From: Paracoccus sp. SMMA_5_TC
GTDB taxonomy: Bacteria > Pseudomonadota > Alphaproteobacteria > Rhodobacterales > Rhodobacteraceae
Reading direction: 5' to 3'
Assembly: GCF_009696685.2 (NCBI RefSeq)
Contig: NZ_CP102355.1
Span: 2,343,501-2,407,500 of the forward strand
DNA length: 64,000 nt
The notes under the pieces: model-generated
What the model was told of the DNA's origin: nothing
What the model saw: only the letters and a program-made list of their open reading frames with translations
Database searches by the model: none
Made by a program: the position numbers and the translations under genes
Part shown: piece after piece, positions 37,996-48,224 of the stretch
Numbering within the stretch: position 1 is the stretch's first letter
Layout of the letters: every line of letters starts with the position of its first letter

Positions 37996-40161
37996 TCAAT
38001 CCGTCGAGTGTGTCAGCGCCGGAACGTCGCGTGCCCCCGCACTGCCGCGACCCGACAATGACGGGTTTTCCATGAAGAATTTGTGACAGGAAAACAGGTC
38101 GTCGCGCCCCGCCGGCAGATAGCGCAGATAGCGCCCATCGGGTTGCAGCAGCCAGCTTTGCGCTTCGTCGGCCATGTTGGCGGCCATGACCTGGCTGACG
38201 ATCTGTGCCTTGACGGTTTCGTTCATGCACTCGACCAGAGCTTCGACCCGGCGGGACAGGTTGCGCCCCATCCAGTCGGCAGAACTGATGAACACCCGCG
38301 CCCGTTTCGACGGCAGGCCGAAGCCGTTACCGAAGCAGACGATGCGGGAATGTTCCAGAAACCGCCCGACGATGGACTTCACCCTGATATTGTCGCTCAG
38401 ACCTGCGATGCCGGGGCGCAGTCCGCAAATGCCCCGCACCACCAGGCTGATCCTGACGCCCGCCTGACTGGCGGCGTAAAGCGCCTCGATCACGTCCTTT
38501 TCGATCAGGCTGTTCATCTTGGCCCAGATTTCGGCCGGTCGGCCGCGACGCGCGAAATCGGCTTCGCGCCCGATCAGATCCAACAGCCTTTCCTTGAGGT
38601 CGATGGGCGAAATCGCGATGTTTTCAAGGCCCTCTGGCTGAACATAGCCAGACAGGAAATTAAACACCTTCGAGGCATCGCGCCCCAGCGCCGGATCGCA
38701 GGTGAACAAGGACAGATCCGTATAGATGCGGGCGGTTATCGGGTGATAGTTGCCGGTGCCGAAATGCGTATAGGTCACCAGCTGATCGCCCTCTCGCCGG
38801 ACAACCGCGCTGATCTTGGCATGGGTCTTGTATTGCATGAAGCCATAGACCACATGCGCGCCGGCACGCTCCAGCCGCCGCGACTGGCGAATGTTTGCGG
38901 CCTCGTCGAAGCGCGCTTTCAGTTCGACCAGCGCGGTGACGGATTTGCCCGACTCTGCCGCCTCGCACAGGGCGTCGACGATCGGGCTGTCGCGCGAGGT
39001 GCGATACAGCGTCTGCTTGATGGCCAGCACGTTGGGATCGCGCGCGGCCTGGGCCAGGAAGCTGACAACCATGTCGAAGGTTTCGTAGGGATGGTGCAGC
39101 AGCATGTCCTTTTGCCGAATGGCCGCGAACATGTCGCCGTCATGGTCCTGGACCCTTTCAGGAACCCGCGGCGTAAAGGCCGGCCATTGCAGATCGCGGC
39201 GGCTGTCCAACACCAGTTCGCGCAGATCGGCCATTCCCAGCAGACCTTCGACCTCGATCACCTCTTCGGGGTTGACGTCCAGTTCCTCCATGATCAGCTT
39301 GCGCAGGCGCACCGGTGCCCCGGCCGTAATCTTGAGACGGATGACAGAGCCGCGCCGCCGCCGCTTCAAGGCGGTCTCGAATTCGCGCACCAGATCCTCG
39401 GCCTCTTCCTCGACTTCCAGATCGCTGTCGCGCAGCACCCGGAAGGCGCAATGACCGATGTCCCGATATCCCGGGAAAAGACTTGGCAGATGCATCAGCA
39501 GCAAGTCCTCGAGCCGCAGGAAACGCTTGCCGCCGGGCAGCGGGACGAAACGCGCGATCTGCTGGGGAATGGGCAGCAGGGCCTGCATCTGGCGACCGTC
39601 GCTTTCACGCGCAAGCTCAAGGGCCAGCGAAAAGCCCGTGTTCGGAATGAACGGGAAGGGATGCGCGGGATCGATGGCCAGGGGTGACAGGACCGGAAAC
39701 ACCTGATCCATGAAATGGCGGCGCAGGAATTCATCTTCGGCCCGGGTGACGCGCGACCGCGACAGGATCACGATATCTTCCTGTTCCATTTCGCGGCGCA
39801 GACCGTTCCAGACTGCCTGCTGGGCACCCATCAGCCGCCGGGCGTCGGCGTTGACCAGCTGCAACTGTTCGCTGGCGGTCAGGCCATCGTCGGAGATGGT
39901 CGAATTTCCCTCGCGCACCAGTTCACGAAGGCCCGCCACGCGCACGGTATAGAACTCGTCCAGGTTGGTGGCTGAAATGGACAGAAAGCGCAGCCGCTCT
40001 AGCAATGGCACCTTGGGGTTGCGGGCCTCGTCCAGAACCCGCCAGTTGAAGGCCAGCCAGCTGATTTCGCGATTGAAGAAGCGCGCCCCCCCCTGCGGCA
40101 AGCCATCGGGCAGTTCACGAGCGACGGGGAAAGGCGATTTCAGGAAATTGGCAAGGGTCAT
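37996..40161 (-). CDS. ppk: polyphosphate kinase 1
   Basis: This 721-residue PPK1 starts [19 protein letters not shown]. It contains [19 protein letters not shown] (N-domain), [55 protein letters not shown] (the autophosphorylated His) and [19 protein letters not shown]-terminal phospholipase-D-like modules follow. It reversibly polymerises ATP gamma-phosphate into polyphosphate. The ATG at 40161 is chosen; the longer frame to 40308 lies inside hda. The C-terminus has a Ser/Gly/Arg-rich tail. Confidence 0.97.
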   Translation of the reverse strand: MTLANFLKSPFPVARELPDGLPQGGARFFNREISWLAFNWRVLDEARNPKVPLLERLRFLSISATNLDEFYTVRVAGLRELVREGNSTISDDGLTASEQLQLVNADARRLMGAQQAVWNGLRREMEQEDIVILSRSRVTRAEDEFLRRHFMDQVFPVLSPLAIDPAHPFPFIPNTGFSLALELARESDGRQMQALLPIPQQIARFVPLPGGKRFLRLEDLLLMHLPSLFPGYRDIGHCAFRVLRDSDLEVEEEAEDLVREFETALKRRRRGSVIRLKITAGAPVRLRKLIMEELDVNPEEVIEVEGLLGMADLRELVLDSRRDLQWPAFTPRVPERVQDHDGDMFAAIRQKDMLLHHPYETFDMVVSFLAQAARDPNVLAIKQTLYRTSRDSPIVDALCEAAESGKSVTALVELKARFDEAANIRQSRRLERAGAHVVYGFMQYKTHAKISAVVRREGDQLVTYTHFGTGNYHPITARIYTDLSLFTCDPALGRDASKVFNFLSGYVQPEGLENIAISPIDLKERLLDLIGREADFARRGRPAEIWAKMNSLIEKDVIEALYAASQAGVRISLVVRGICGLRPGIAGLSDNIRVKSIVGRFLEHSRIVCFGNGFGLPSKRARVFISSADWMGRNLSRRVEALVECMNETVKAQIVSQVMAANMADEAQSWLLQPDGRYLRYLPAGRDDLFSCHKFFMENPSLSGRGSAGARDVPALTHSTD

Positions 40162-40189
40162 GGCGAAGGGCTTCGGGCTGATAGGCGGA

Positions 40190-40879
40190 TCATGTGTCGG
40201 GCGACGCCAGCTTGTCCAGCAGTTCGGCAGCGAGGCGCCGGGTAATGGCACGGCGGTCGGCCAGCGACTGGCGGTCGATTGCCGCCACCAGCCGGCGGGC
40301 CAGATCAAGGTCGCGATCCATCCGCAGTGTCAGCCAGTCGATGACCTCGGGCGCCACCTGAATCTGGCGGTCGGCGAACAGCTTGACCAGAATTGCCGGC
40401 AGCAGGGCGTCGTCGGGTGGCCCAAGCACCGCCTGCGCCGAGGCATTCAGCCGCGACACAAGATCGGCGAGTGTCAGCCCCCAGTCGCGCGGCGCAGACC
40501 GCGCGGTGACCAGCAGCAGCATTTCGCGCGCCGCAGCAAGGTTCCACAGATGGAACAGCCCCTGCTCGGCCTGGGGCTGGCCGGCGATTTCGTCGGCATC
40601 CTCGACCACCAGCGCGCCACCGGTCACGGCCATCGCATCGACATTCGCAGGCGACAGTGTCCATCCCTGGCAGATATGCGCCTGATGCTCGGCCGCCCAG
40701 AACCCGGCAAGATGGGTCTTGCCCGATCCTGGCGCGCCGATCAGCAACAATCGTCCCTGCGGCCAATGCCCCGGCGCATCCAGCATCGCAAGCGCGTCGC
40801 GATTTGCCGAAGTGATCAGGAAATCGCTGCGCGAAGACGCCGGGGGCATGGTCAGATCCAGCGTGAGCTGCTGGGCCAC
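40190..40879 (-). CDS. DnaA-related regulatory ATPase (Hda/HdaA)
   Basis: This 229-residue protein is the AAA+ part of DnaA without its DNA-binding domain. It starts [11 protein letters not shown] (a clamp-binding QLTLDL-type motif) and has Walker [18 protein letters not shown], a Walker B variant [12 protein letters not shown] and [13 protein letters not shown]. It binds the beta clamp and stimulates ATP hydrolysis on DnaA, blocking re-initiation. It starts with GTG (40879), directly after the AI-2E-type permease stop, with AAGGAG six bases before that stop. It precedes ppk, a conserved order in Rhodobacterales. Confidence 0.92.
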   Translation of the reverse strand: MAQQLTLDLTMPPASSRSDFLITSANRDALAMLDAPGHWPQGRLLLIGAPGSGKTHLAGFWAAEHQAHICQGWTLSPANVDAMAVTGGALVVEDADEIAGQPQAEQGLFHLWNLAAAREMLLLVTARSAPRDWGLTLADLVSRLNASAQAVLGPPDDALLPAILVKLFADRQIQVAPEVIDWLTLRMDRDLDLARRLVAAIDRQSLADRRAITRRLAAELLDKLASPDT

Positions 40880-42190
40880 CTAGCGCTCCTTGCTGTCTTG
40901 CTGCTGGCGCGCCCGGCTTTCTGCCCATAATTGGGCCGGAGACGGCGGGCCGACATGGTCGCGGATCTGCCCGGCACGCTGCAACTCCAGATATTCATCC
41001 AGCAGCTGCGCCATCGCCTCGTCGCGCTGCAACTGCGCCACCACCACATCGCGCGACAGCTGGGCAAAACGACGGCGCCGTTCGGTCGTTCCACGCGGCA
41101 CCATTTCGACCATGATCGGGGGATTGGGCGGAGCCGGAACTTCGCGGCCGGTGTAAAGTGCGCTTTCCTTGTAAAGACCGACCGCGTGCCGGACCAGAAC
41201 GCCCAGCGCCGCCGCCATCGGAACCGCGACCAGCAAGCCGACAAAGCCGAACAACGTCCCGAAAACCGTCAGCGCGAGCATCAGCCACACCGGATGCAGC
41301 CCGACCGAATTGCCGACGATCTTGGGCTGGAGGAAATTGCCCTCGATGAATTGTCCTGTCGCAAAGATGCCCACCACCACGGCAATCCACATCGGCTCGC
41401 CCCAGAAGCTGAACAGCGCCACCCCGATGGCCAGCGCGCCCCCGATCAGAACCCCGACATAGGGGATGAACGACAGCGACGCCGCGATAACCCCGATCGC
41501 CACGCCGAAGGGCAGGCCTGCGATACCAAGCCCGACGGAATAGAAAATCCCCAGAATCAGGATCACCAGCCCCTGGCCGCGCACGAAACCGGACAGCGCC
41601 CGGTCGATGTCGCGCGCCAGCGTGCGGATGGTGTCGGCGTGTTCCCGAGGCAGCAGCTCGTCCAGCCGGTCGACCATGTTGTCCCAGTCGAGCAGCAGGT
41701 AAAAAGCCACGACCGGCACGATCACCACCAGCGCCAGGATGCTGACCACCCCCATGACCGAACCCAGCACGGTGCTGAGCATGGTCATGCCGCTTTCGCT
41801 GATCTTCTTGCCGGCATCGGTCAGCGCAGTGTTCCAGGTGCTGCCTTCGGCAAATGCCTGCGGGTAGTGGATCATCAGGTAAAGCTGAAGCTTGTCGATC
41901 ATCTCGGGCGCCGTGGAAATCAGCGCCGATGTCTGCTTGATCAGCACCGGCAGCAGCATCAGCACGATGGCGACAATCAGCAGCACCGCAAACAGCGTGA
42001 TGACCACGACCGACAAGGCGCGGCTCAGCCCCAGACGCTCCAGCCGGTCCGCCAGCGGGTCCAGTAGATATGCGACTGCGGCGCCGAGAATGAAGGGCGT
42101 GACCGCATTGCCCAGAAACCACAGCACCAGCAGCAGGACGATCAGCGCCCAGCCCCAGTACCACACCTGCTTGTGTGCCGCCAATCGCAT
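40880..42190 (-). CDS. AI-2E/PerM-family membrane transporter
   Basis: This 436-residue protein has about eight membrane helices, with the family pattern GAAVAYLLDPLADRLERLGL near the N-terminus and FGVAIGVIAASLSFIPYVGV, FIEGNFLQPKIVGNSVGLHP and GFVGLLVAVPMAAALGVLVR in the C-terminal half. A charged cytoplasmic tail of about 90 residues follows. The family includes TqsA (AI-2 export) and sodium-proton antiporters, so the substrate is open. It has GAGGGATCAGG before its ATG and leads the permease-hda-ppk-ppx group. Confidence 0.9.
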   Translation of the reverse strand: MRLAAHKQVWYWGWALIVLLLVLWFLGNAVTPFILGAAVAYLLDPLADRLERLGLSRALSVVVITLFAVLLIVAIVLMLLPVLIKQTSALISTAPEMIDKLQLYLMIHYPQAFAEGSTWNTALTDAGKKISESGMTMLSTVLGSVMGVVSILALVVIVPVVAFYLLLDWDNMVDRLDELLPREHADTIRTLARDIDRALSGFVRGQGLVILILGIFYSVGLGIAGLPFGVAIGVIAASLSFIPYVGVLIGGALAIGVALFSFWGEPMWIAVVVGIFATGQFIEGNFLQPKIVGNSVGLHPVWLMLALTVFGTLFGFVGLLVAVPMAAALGVLVRHAVGLYKESALYTGREVPAPPNPPIMVEMVPRGTTERRRRFAQLSRDVVVAQLQRDEAMAQLLDEYLELQRAGQIRDHVGPPSPAQLWAESRARQQQDSKER

Positions 42191-42317
42191 CCTGATCCCT
42201 CGTTCACGCGCTACGCCGCGCCCTATGTGGAACGTCCGCGCGCGGCTTGCAAGGAAGGGCGTTGCCGACCATGGTGCGGTGCGCTAACTCGGTCCCGCCC
42301 ATCATGAGGATTTCGCC

Positions 42318-43670
42318 ATGCGTCTGTCGCGCTATTTCATGCCCGTCCTGAAGGAAGACCCCAAAGAGGCCCAGATCGTCAGCCACCGGCTGATGTTGCG
42401 GGCAGGCATGATCAAGCAGCAGGCGGCGGGCATCTACTCCTGGCTGCCGCTGGGCTACAAGGTGCTGAACCGAATCCAGCAGATCGTGCATGAGGAACAG
42501 GCCCGCGCCGGACATATCGCGATGCTGATGCCGACGCTGCAATCCGCCGAACTTTGGCGCGAATCCGGCCGCTATGACGATTACGGCGAAGAGATGCTGC
42601 GCATCAAGGATCGGCACAAGCGCGATCTGCTTTACGGCCCCACCAACGAAGAGATGATTACCGACATCTTCCGGTCGCATGTGACCAGCTACAAGGATCT
42701 GCCGCTGACGCTGTATCACATCCAGTGGAAGTTCCGCGACGAGATCCGGCCGCGCTTTGGCGTCATGCGCGGGCGCGAGTTCCTGATGAAGGACGGCTAC
42801 AACTTCGACCTGACCAAGGAAGCGGCCCTGCATGCCTATAACCGGCATCTGGTCAGCTATCTGCGCACTTACGAACGCATGGGCTTGCAGGCCATCCCGA
42901 TGCGCGCCGACGGCGGCCCGATCGGGGGCGATTATACGCACGAATTCCTGGTGCTGGCGGAAACCGGGGAATCCGAGGTGTTCTATGACAGCCAGATCAC
43001 CGACCTGAAATTCGGCGACCGCCAGATCGATTATGACAGCGTCGAACAGTGCCAGGCCGTGCTGGAAGAATTCACCAGCCGTTATGCCCGCACCGACGAA
43101 ACCCATGACGAGGCGATCTTCAATCAGATCCCCGAGGAACGCCGCCGCTCGGCCCGCGGGATCGAGGTGGGCCAGATCTTCTATTTCGGCACCAAGTATT
43201 CCGAACCGATGGGCGCGACGGTCGTGGGGCCCGACGGCGCGCGCGTGCCGGTGCACATGGGCAGCCACGGCATCGGTGTCAGCCGTCTTTTGGGCGCCAT
43301 CATCGAGGCCAGCCATGATGACAAGGGCATCATCTGGCCCGAAGGCGTGACGCCCTTCCATGTCGGCATCGTGAACCTGAAACAGGGCGACGGCTCGACC
43401 GACAGCGCCTGCGAGGCGCTTTACCGCGAATTGCAGGCCCATGGGCTGGAACCGCTCTATGACGACCGCGACGAACGGGCGGGGGCGAAATTCGCCACCA
43501 TGGACCTGATCGGCCTGCCTTGGCGCATCACCGTCGGGCCGCGCGGTCTGGCCGCGAACAAGGTCGAGCTGACTTCGCGCAAGACCGGAGAATCGATCGA
43601 GATGTCGCCCCAGGACGCTGTCCTGCGCCTGAAGGAGATCTATCAGCCGGTCTTTGACGCGGCAAAGTGA
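42318..43670 (+). CDS. proS: prolyl-tRNA synthetase (short, alphaproteobacterial form)
   Basis: This 450-residue class II synthetase contains [20 protein letters not shown] (motif 1 region), [20 protein letters not shown] (motif 2) and [17 protein letters not shown] (motif 3). A C-terminal anticodon-binding domain begins at [14 protein letters not shown]. It lacks the long editing insertion of E. coli ProRS, as is typical for alphaproteobacteria, so clearance of Ala-tRNA-Pro needs a separate editing protein. GAGGA lies seven bases before the ATG. The accessory cluster starts 94 bases after its stop. Confidence 0.97.
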   Translation: MRLSRYFMPVLKEDPKEAQIVSHRLMLRAGMIKQQAAGIYSWLPLGYKVLNRIQQIVHEEQARAGHIAMLMPTLQSAELWRESGRYDDYGEEMLRIKDRHKRDLLYGPTNEEMITDIFRSHVTSYKDLPLTLYHIQWKFRDEIRPRFGVMRGREFLMKDGYNFDLTKEAALHAYNRHLVSYLRTYERMGLQAIPMRADGGPIGGDYTHEFLVLAETGESEVFYDSQITDLKFGDRQIDYDSVEQCQAVLEEFTSRYARTDETHDEAIFNQIPEERRRSARGIEVGQIFYFGTKYSEPMGATVVGPDGARVPVHMGSHGIGVSRLLGAIIEASHDDKGIIWPEGVTPFHVGIVNLKQGDGSTDSACEALYRELQAHGLEPLYDDRDERAGAKFATMDLIGLPWRITVGPRGLAANKVELTSRKTGESIEMSPQDAVLRLKEIYQPVFDAAK

Positions 43671-43678
43671 TGCGTGCC

Positions 43679-43706
43679 GCCCCGCGGGCCTCATCGCCTG
43701 CGGGGC
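43679..43706 (+). terminator. GC-rich hairpin downstream of proS
   Basis: Seven-base arms (43679-43685 and 43700-43706) enclose a further GGC/GCC pairing and a CTCATC loop, starting 8 bases after the proS stop. No T-run follows, so it may be an imperfect terminator separating proS from the gmd cluster. Confidence 0.4.
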
Positions 43707-43764
43707 GACCTGCAGCAGGCGCTGGCGGCCGGAACGATCGCCGTGCCGGAAGGGGGGAGCGGGA

Positions 43765-44889
43765 TTGGTCAAGAAGGCGCTGATTACCGGGGTGACCGGG
43801 CAGGACGGCTCTTACCTGGCCGAGTTTCTGCTGGAACAGGGTTATGAGGTCCATGGCGTCAAGCGCAGGTCGTCATCCTTCAACACCCAACGCATCGACC
43901 ATATCTTTCAGGATCCCCACGAACCCCAGCCGCGATTCCTGCTGCATTACGGCGATCTGACCGACAGTTCGGCCTTGACGCGGCTGATGGCCGAAATACG
44001 CCCGGACGAGGTTTACAACCTGGGCGCCCAGTCCCATGTCGCCGTCAGCTTCGAGGCGCCCGAATATACCGCCGATGTCGATGCCCTGGGCACGCTGCGG
44101 CTACTGGAAGCCATCCGCTTTCTTGGCCTGGAACGGCAGACGCGATTCTATCAGGCGTCAAGTTCCGAACTGTATGGTCTGGTCCGGCAAAGCCCGCAAA
44201 CCGAACAGACCCCGTTCCATCCGCGCAGCCCCTACGCCGTGGCCAAGCTTTATGCCTATTGGATCACGGTCAACTATCGCGAAGCCTATGGGATGTTTGC
44301 CTGCAACGGCATCCTGTTCAATCACGAAAGCCCGCGCCGGGGCGAGACCTTCGTCACGCGCAAGATTACCCGTGGCCTCGCGCATGTCGCGCAGGGGCTT
44401 CAGGATTGCCTGTATCTGGGCAATCTGGACGCGCTGCGCGACTGGGGTCATGCGCGCGACTATGTCCGCATGCAATGGCTGATGCTGCAATGCGACCAGC
44501 CAGACGATTACGTGATCGCCACGGGCCAGCAGCACAGCGTGCGACAGTTCCTGACCTGGGCGGCACAGGAACTGGGCATCGAACTGGAGTTTCGCGGCCA
44601 TGGCCTTGATGAGGTCGCGGTGGTCGCATCGATATGCGGCGACAAGGCCCCTGCCCTGACGCCGGGGGCGGTCATCATGCGCGTCGATCCCAGATATTTT
44701 CGCCCGGCCGAGGTAGCCAGCCTGCTGGGCGATGCCCGCAAGGCGCGCGAACGGTTGGGCTGGCGGCCTGAAACCGATCTGCGCCAGACGATCGCCGAAA
44801 TGGTCGAAAGCGATCTGGCTATTGCTCGCCGCCACGCCTTGCTGCGCCGTCACGGCATGGGTTTGCCGATGTCGTCCGGGGGCGAATAG
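43765..44889 (+). CDS. gmd: GDP-mannose 4,6-dehydratase
   Basis: This 374-residue short-chain dehydrogenase/reductase has [20 protein letters not shown] (NADP-binding GxxGxxG), [25 protein letters not shown] (catalytic Thr/Ser-Glu region), [12 protein letters not shown] (Tyr-x3-Lys) and [18 protein letters not shown], a Gmd hallmark. It converts GDP-D-mannose to GDP-4-keto-6-deoxy-D-mannose. The family start falls on a TTG at 43765 preceded by AGGGGGGAG; the ATG at 43654 lies inside proS. Its stop (TAG) is followed directly by the ATG of the next gene, so it heads the nucleotide-sugar operon. Confidence 0.95.
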   Translation: MVKKALITGVTGQDGSYLAEFLLEQGYEVHGVKRRSSSFNTQRIDHIFQDPHEPQPRFLLHYGDLTDSSALTRLMAEIRPDEVYNLGAQSHVAVSFEAPEYTADVDALGTLRLLEAIRFLGLERQTRFYQASSSELYGLVRQSPQTEQTPFHPRSPYAVAKLYAYWITVNYREAYGMFACNGILFNHESPRRGETFVTRKITRGLAHVAQGLQDCLYLGNLDALRDWGHARDYVRMQWLMLQCDQPDDYVIATGQQHSVRQFLTWAAQELGIELEFRGHGLDEVAVVASICGDKAPALTPGAVIMRVDPRYFRPAEVASLLGDARKARERLGWRPETDLRQTIAEMVESDLAIARRHALLRRHGMGLPMSSGGE

Positions 44890-45813
44890 ATGCGACGGCT
44901 GTTTCTGACAGGCGGCAATGGCATGGTCGGACGAAACCTGCGCGAGGCGCCGGGGATCGAGGAATGGCAAGTGCTGGCGCCTTCGCGAAGCCAGCTTGAC
45001 CTGCTGGACGCACAGGCGGTGCGCGACTGGCTGGAACGGCACCGGCCGGATGCGGTTGTCCATGCCGCCGGGGTGGTGGGGGGCATCCAGGCCAATCTGG
45101 ACGCGCCCTGGCGCTTTCTGGACGAAAATGCCCGCATCGGGCTGAACGTGATCGGCGCCTGCCGGGATATGCGGGTGCCGGTGCTGATCAACCTCAGTTC
45201 AAGCTGCGTCTATCCGGCGGATCTGGGCCGCGACCTGTCCGAGGAGCAGATCCTGACCGGCCGGCTGGAGCCCAGCAACGAAGGCTATGCCCTGGCCAAG
45301 ATCATGGCGATGCGTCTGGTCGAACTGGCAAGGCGCCAGGATCCGGGCCTGCAATGGTGCAGCCTGGTGCCCTGCAACCTCTATGGCCCCCACGATCATT
45401 TCGCGCCCGAACGCTCGCATCTGCTCGCAGCGATCATTCACAAGCTGCATCGGGCCCGCGTCGACAACAGCAACCGCGTCGAGATCTGGGGTGATGGCGA
45501 GGCGCGCCGCGAATTCATGTATGCCCCCGATCTGGCGCAGGCGATCCTGCGCGCCTTGCGCGATCCGGGTCGCCTGCCCGGGGTGATGAACATCGGTCCC
45601 GGTGTCGATCACACGATCAACGATTACTATTGCCTCGCCGCCGAAATCATCGGCTGGGAGGGGCATTTCATCCACGATACCGACCGCCCGGTCGGGATGC
45701 GACAGAAGCTGCTATCGATCCGCCGACAGCAGGACTGGGGCTGGATGCCCACCACGCCGCTGGATCGCGGCATCGCCGCCACCTATGCCCATTATCTGGA
45801 CCATCACGCATGA
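44890..45813 (+). CDS. GDP-L-fucose synthase family epimerase/reductase, probable GDP-L-colitose synthase
   Basis: The 307-residue protein matches Fcl/WcaG. It has LFLTGGNGMVGRNL (NADP site), LINLSSSCVYPADLG with Ser105 and Cys106, EGYALAKIMAMRL with Tyr133 and Lys137, and LYGPHDHFAPERSHLL with His177; these correspond to the catalytic Ser, Cys, Tyr, Lys and His of E. coli GFS. It epimerises C5 (and C3 in fucose synthesis) and reduces C4. ColC, which makes GDP-L-colitose, belongs to the same family. The ColD-type dehydratase immediately downstream makes the colitose role more likely than GDP-L-fucose, though sequence alone cannot decide. The stop overlaps the next ATG as ATGA. Confidence 0.85.
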   Translation: MRRLFLTGGNGMVGRNLREAPGIEEWQVLAPSRSQLDLLDAQAVRDWLERHRPDAVVHAAGVVGGIQANLDAPWRFLDENARIGLNVIGACRDMRVPVLINLSSSCVYPADLGRDLSEEQILTGRLEPSNEGYALAKIMAMRLVELARRQDPGLQWCSLVPCNLYGPHDHFAPERSHLLAAIIHKLHRARVDNSNRVEIWGDGEARREFMYAPDLAQAILRALRDPGRLPGVMNIGPGVDHTINDYYCLAAEIIGWEGHFIHDTDRPVGMRQKLLSIRRQQDWGWMPTTPLDRGIAATYAHYLDHHA

Positions 45814-46979
45814 GTCGCTTCCCTCTGGCCACGTCAAGCTGGGATCAGGCCGAATATGCGGCCCTGCAACGCGTGATCGATTCCGGCCAGTTCAGCATGG
45901 GCCCCGAGGTCGCGGCGTTCGAGGCCGCCTTTGCCCGCCATGTCGGCAGCCGTTTCGCGGTGATGGTCAACTCGGGCTCATCGGCCAATCTGGCGATGGT
46001 GGCGGCGTTGCGCCACACCACCAACCCACGGCTTAGGCTGGAACCCGGCGACCAGGTGATCGTGCCGGCGGTATCCTGGTCGACCACCTATTTTCCGCTG
46101 CACCAGTATGGGCTGCATCTGAAGTTTGTCGATATCGACCCCCTTACGCTGAACTATGACCTGCAGGCGCTGGCCGATGCCATCGACGGACGCACGCGGG
46201 CCATCATGGCGGTCAATCTGCTGGGAAATCCCAACGATTTCGCCGCCATCGCGCGTATCGTCGCCGACCGCGACATCGTGTTGATCGAGGACAATTGCGA
46301 ATCGATGGGCGCCATCCTGGACGGACGCCAGACCGGCACCTTCGGGACGATGGGCAGTTTTTCGTGCTTTTTCTCGCACCACATCTCGACGATGGAGGGC
46401 GGCCTGGTCGTCACCGATGACGAGGAACTTTACCACATCCTGCTGTGCCTGCGCGCTCATGGCTGGACGCGAAACCTGCCCGTCGTGAACCGCGTGACCG
46501 GGACCAAGGGCGACGATCCGTTCGAGGAAAGTTTCCGCTTCGTGCTGCCGGGATACAACCTGCGCCCGCTGGAGATGTCGGGCGCGGTGGGGCTGGCGCA
46601 GCTGGAAAAGCTGCCCGGCCTGATCGCCGGGCGGCGCGCCAATGCCGCCTATTGGCAGCAGGTCATGGCCGATCACCCGTTGCTGCGCATCCAGCAAGAG
46701 ATCGGGGCCAGCAGCTGGTTCGGCTTTTCGCTGGTGGTCCGCCCCGAAGCCGGGGTCAGCCGTCGGCAGGTGCTTGACCGCATGGAACAGCTGGGCTTCG
46801 AGACACGCCCCATTGTCAGCGGCAACTTTACCCGCAATCCGGTGCTGGCGATGATGGATCATTCGCTGCACGGGCCGATGACCCATGCCGAGGAAATCGA
46901 TCTTTACGGATTTTTCATCGGCAACCATCACTATGACATTCGTCAGGCGATCGATCTTGTGGCTGCGCTGCGGCTTTAG
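45810..46979 (+). CDS. colD: GDP-4-keto-6-deoxy-D-mannose 3-dehydratase (ColD type)
   Basis: This 389-residue DegT/DnrJ/EryC1-fold PLP protein has MVNSGSSANLAMVAAL (PLP phosphate), IEDNCESMGAILDG (Asp that holds the pyridine N) and FFSHHISTMEGGLVVTDDEE. The residue aligned with the Schiff-base Lys of sugar aminotransferases is His (His190 by spacing to EGG). This is the diagnostic swap in ColD and RfbH, which remove the C3 hydroxyl instead of transaminating C4. LLCLRAHGWTRNLP, FVLPGYNLRPLEMSG and ASSWFGFSLVVRPEAG match what I recall of ColD. With PMP from glutamate it would yield GDP-4-keto-3,6-dideoxymannose, the precursor of GDP-L-colitose. Its ATG overlaps the upstream stop. Confidence 0.88.
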   Translation: MSRFPLATSSWDQAEYAALQRVIDSGQFSMGPEVAAFEAAFARHVGSRFAVMVNSGSSANLAMVAALRHTTNPRLRLEPGDQVIVPAVSWSTTYFPLHQYGLHLKFVDIDPLTLNYDLQALADAIDGRTRAIMAVNLLGNPNDFAAIARIVADRDIVLIEDNCESMGAILDGRQTGTFGTMGSFSCFFSHHISTMEGGLVVTDDEELYHILLCLRAHGWTRNLPVVNRVTGTKGDDPFEESFRFVLPGYNLRPLEMSGAVGLAQLEKLPGLIAGRRANAAYWQQVMADHPLLRIQQEIGASSWFGFSLVVRPEAGVSRRQVLDRMEQLGFETRPIVSGNFTRNPVLAMMDHSLHGPMTHAEEIDLYGFFIGNHHYDIRQAIDLVAALRL

Positions 46980-47003
46980 GCCGGGTTCGGAAAAGGGGTG
47001 AAA

Positions 47004-48167
47004 ATGCGCGACAGCAAGATCGGCAAGCTGGGACTGGCTCTGGCTGCGGTGCTGATGATCGGTGCTGCGGTCTGGATCGCGACGCGACCGGCTCGGCCCC
47101 AGGTGCCGGTGCCGATGCTTTCCGTTCCTGCCGACGCCGGATTTCGGGCCGAACTGGTTCCTTGGCAAGCCGAGCTGACGCCCCTGCCCGCCAGGATCGG
47201 CGGCCCTGTGGCCGCTGCCAGTGATGGCGGCTTGCTTCACGAATGGCCGGGCATCACGTTGCAGGCGGAATTTTCGGGAACCGCGATCAATCTTCGACTG
47301 GACGATTCCGAAAATCGCTGGCGGGTGGAAATCGACGATAGCACCATCGAACTGTCGCGACCTGGGCGACAAGAGCTGCATGTTCACGACCTGCAGCCGG
47401 GCGCGCATCGCATCACCGTGCAAAAGCTGGGAGAGAGCGCCGCCGCATCCGAACTGTCAGGCCTGTATCTGCCGCCCGGAACAAAGCCCTTGCCCGCTCC
47501 GCCCGCTCGCGCAGAACTGGTCGAATTCATAGGCGATTCCGACACTGTGGGGTTTGGCAATACCGCGGCGATCCGAAGCTGCACGGGCGAGGAAATCTTT
47601 GCCGCCACGGACACCACGCGCGCATATCCTGCCCTGGTGGCCAAGGCGATGGGGGCCGATCTTCGCATCTATGCGCGATCCGGTATCGGTCTTTTGCGCA
47701 ATTACGGCGGCGGCGGGACGGTGATGCCACAGCTTTATCCCCATCCCCTGCCCTCGCAGCGGGCAATTCCTGAACTGCCCCACCAGGCCGCGAATGTCAT
47801 TGTCATCGCACTGGGATCCAATGACTTCGGCTCTCCCTTGCCGCCCGGCGAAGCCTGGAGCAACAAGGCAGAACTGGCCGCCGATTTCGCGCCCGCGCTG
47901 GTCAGGCTCGCGCAACAGGCGCTGGCCCGATCGCCCTCGGCTCGGTTGGTTCTGCTGGCCTTTGGCGAATACGGTCCTGAACTGATCGAAGCGCATGAGA
48001 TCGCTGCGCGCGATCTGCGGGCAACGGGCGTTCCCGTGCAGGTGGTAAAGCTTGGCAAGCTGCGACGGAACGCATGTCTGTGGCATCCCTCACTGGCCGA
48101 TCACCAGGCGATTGCACGACAATTGCTGGCGGCACTGGCGCCCGACATGCAATTGCAGCCCGACTAG
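47004..48167 (+). CDS. membrane-anchored SGNH esterase (CE2-like)
   Basis: This 387-residue protein has an N-terminal membrane helix (residues about 8-27) and a beta-rich domain (about 60-155). A C-terminal SGNH hydrolase domain has EFIGDSDTVGFG (nucleophile Ser179), IVIALGSNDFG (Asn block) and LWHPSLADHQ (catalytic His361 region). The beta-sandwich followed by SGNH resembles carbohydrate esterase family 2 deacetylases. It probably acts in the periplasm to remove or transfer acetyl groups on the glycan made by this cluster. The ATG at 47004, with AAAAGGGG six bases upstream, is preferred to GTG 46998. Confidence 0.78.
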   Translation: MRDSKIGKLGLALAAVLMIGAAVWIATRPARPQVPVPMLSVPADAGFRAELVPWQAELTPLPARIGGPVAAASDGGLLHEWPGITLQAEFSGTAINLRLDDSENRWRVEIDDSTIELSRPGRQELHVHDLQPGAHRITVQKLGESAAASELSGLYLPPGTKPLPAPPARAELVEFIGDSDTVGFGNTAAIRSCTGEEIFAATDTTRAYPALVAKAMGADLRIYARSGIGLLRNYGGGGTVMPQLYPHPLPSQRAIPELPHQAANVIVIALGSNDFGSPLPPGEAWSNKAELAADFAPALVRLAQQALARSPSARLVLLAFGEYGPELIEAHEIAARDLRATGVPVQVVKLGKLRRNACLWHPSLADHQAIARQLLAALAPDMQLQPD

Positions 48168-48224
48168 GCTTTCACGACATGCTGCCCCATGCCATGCTGA
48201 ACCACAACCGATCATGAGGCCCGC

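Noticed and set aside
38083..39687. A 534-codon plus-strand frame within ppk
   Set aside because: It is a shadow of ppk, with no motifs; ppk is complete on the other strand.
45810..46979. GDP-perosamine synthase or another sugar aminotransferase
   Set aside because: The aligned PLP-binding Lys is replaced by His in an SHH motif, which fits ColD-type dehydratases and not aminotransferases.
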